A stretch of 20,413 bases of DNA, taken from positions 1 through 20,413 of the forward strand of contig DCYK01000002.1 of the NCBI GenBank assembly GCA_002331045.1. Reading direction: 5' to 3'. The DNA comes from Candidatus Saccharibacteria bacterium UBA2112. Its GTDB lineage: Bacteria; Patescibacteriota; Saccharimonadia; Saccharimonadales; Saccharimonadaceae. Shown here in pieces: positions 20,180-20,413 of this stretch. Position numbers and translations under genes: made by a program. Within the stretch, counting starts at the first letter, position 1. Each line of letters starts with the position of its first letter. The notes below the pieces were generated by a model. The model had not been told where the DNA came from, did not search any database, and worked only from the letters and a program-made list of their open reading frames with translations.

Positions 20180-20413
20180 GAATGTCGTGAATTTCTTTAC
20201 ACATAATGACAAGAAGATACGGGATGATCGCTGGATTTTTATTACGATGCTGATTGGTGCAGCGCTCAGTTTACTGGCGGCTTTTGTCTTGTCGGTTGAG
20301 GCGCTGCAGCTTGCCCGTGATCCTGATGGTCCGCTAAGTTGCAGTATTAACCTCGTTCTTAACTGTGCGACGGTGGCCAAGCATCCCACGAATGAGTTAT
20401 TTGGCTTTCCGAA
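20172..20413 (+). CDS. VKOR-family disulfide-forming membrane protein (partial, cut by window end)
   Basis: Only the first 80 codons are present; the frame is open to the last base. After a short basic, cytoplasmic N-terminus (KNVVNFFTHNDKKIRDDRW), a hydrophobic helix runs from about 21 to 45, followed by SCSINLVLNC: C57 and C65 match the spacing of the conserved loop-cysteine pair of vitamin K epoxide reductase homologues (human C43/C51). KHPTNELFGFP then matches the S/T..FGxPn motif that starts the next helix. Bacterial VKOR reoxidises a Trx-like partner using quinone and so makes disulfides in exported proteins. The CxxC of helix 4 lies beyond the window. The start overlaps the Trx-like gene by 8 nt. 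Confidence 0.85.
   Translation, partial: MLKNVVNFFTHNDKKIRDDRWIFITMLIGAALSLLAAFVLSVEALQLARDPDGPLSCSINLVLNCATVAKHPTNELFGFP

Noticed and set aside
1..20413. CRISPR arrays, insertion sequences, prophage or integron structures
   Set aside because: No regularly spaced direct repeats, transposase motifs, terminal inverted repeats of IS type or phage genes were found by reading both strands.

Overview
The window looks like part of a small, standard-code bacterial genome of the Patescibacteria/CPR type, most probably a Candidatus Saccharibacteria (TM7) relative. The basis is protein character and gene company, not a database search: a DUF5663-type protein, a KGG-repeat protein, short IF-2 and S1, a LID-less adenylate kinase, a VKOR-family protein, compact operons, and UGA used as a real stop (for example at the ends of recJ and nrdR), which argues against the UGA-recoding CPR lineages.

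Layout. Bases 1-572 hold the 3' end of a 23S rRNA gene (starting at the sarcin-ricin loop), a spacer of about 230 bp without a tRNA, and 5S rRNA followed by a strong terminator. Next comes a membrane-anchored M14 zinc carboxypeptidase with Ig-like domains (679-2589). A regulatory stretch (2590-2917) follows, containing a terminator, a hairpin, a near-consensus promoter straddled by a perfect 10-bp inverted repeat, and a leader hairpin. It serves the small KGG-repeat protein (2918-3127). On the minus strand a ROK sugar kinase and an ImmA/IrrE-like HExxH protein with a zinc ribbon form an operon (4420 to 3166). On the plus strand follow a small LPETG-anchored surface protein, rpsA, infB and a DUF5663 protein (4508-8464). 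They converge on a minus-strand priA-def-fmt cluster (11922 to 8470).

From 12027 everything is on the plus strand: a degenerate phosphoribosyltransferase-like protein, a winged-helix regulator joined to recJ, then rpsU-yqeY-adk-map, ftsA, ftsZ, an nrdR-like gene, a thioredoxin-fold protein and the start of a VKOR gene cut by the window edge.

How the genes work together. The set covers translation (23S/5S, S1, IF-2, bS21), N-terminal protein maturation (fmt, def and map are all present), replication restart and recombination (priA, recJ), division (ftsA, ftsZ), and the envelope and disulfide chemistry (M14 peptidase, LPETG protein, VKOR with a Trx-fold partner). Six transcription-unit-leading genes (679, 4420, 9961, 11922, 14888, 16953) have a -10-like hexamer ending only 6-9 nt before the start codon and no Shine-Dalgarno, which predicts leaderless mRNAs. 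Several other genes (KGG, infB, DUF5663, map, ftsZ, nrdR) carry good Shine-Dalgarno sites.

The most unusual observations are an NrdR that has lost all four zinc-ribbon cysteines, a thioredoxin-fold protein without CxxC overlapping the VKOR gene, a 10-bp hairpin wedged between the Shine-Dalgarno and start codon of rpsA, the operator and leader architecture of the KGG gene, and a PRTase-like protein with both substrate loops degraded. No CRISPR array, insertion sequence, tRNA or phage gene was seen.
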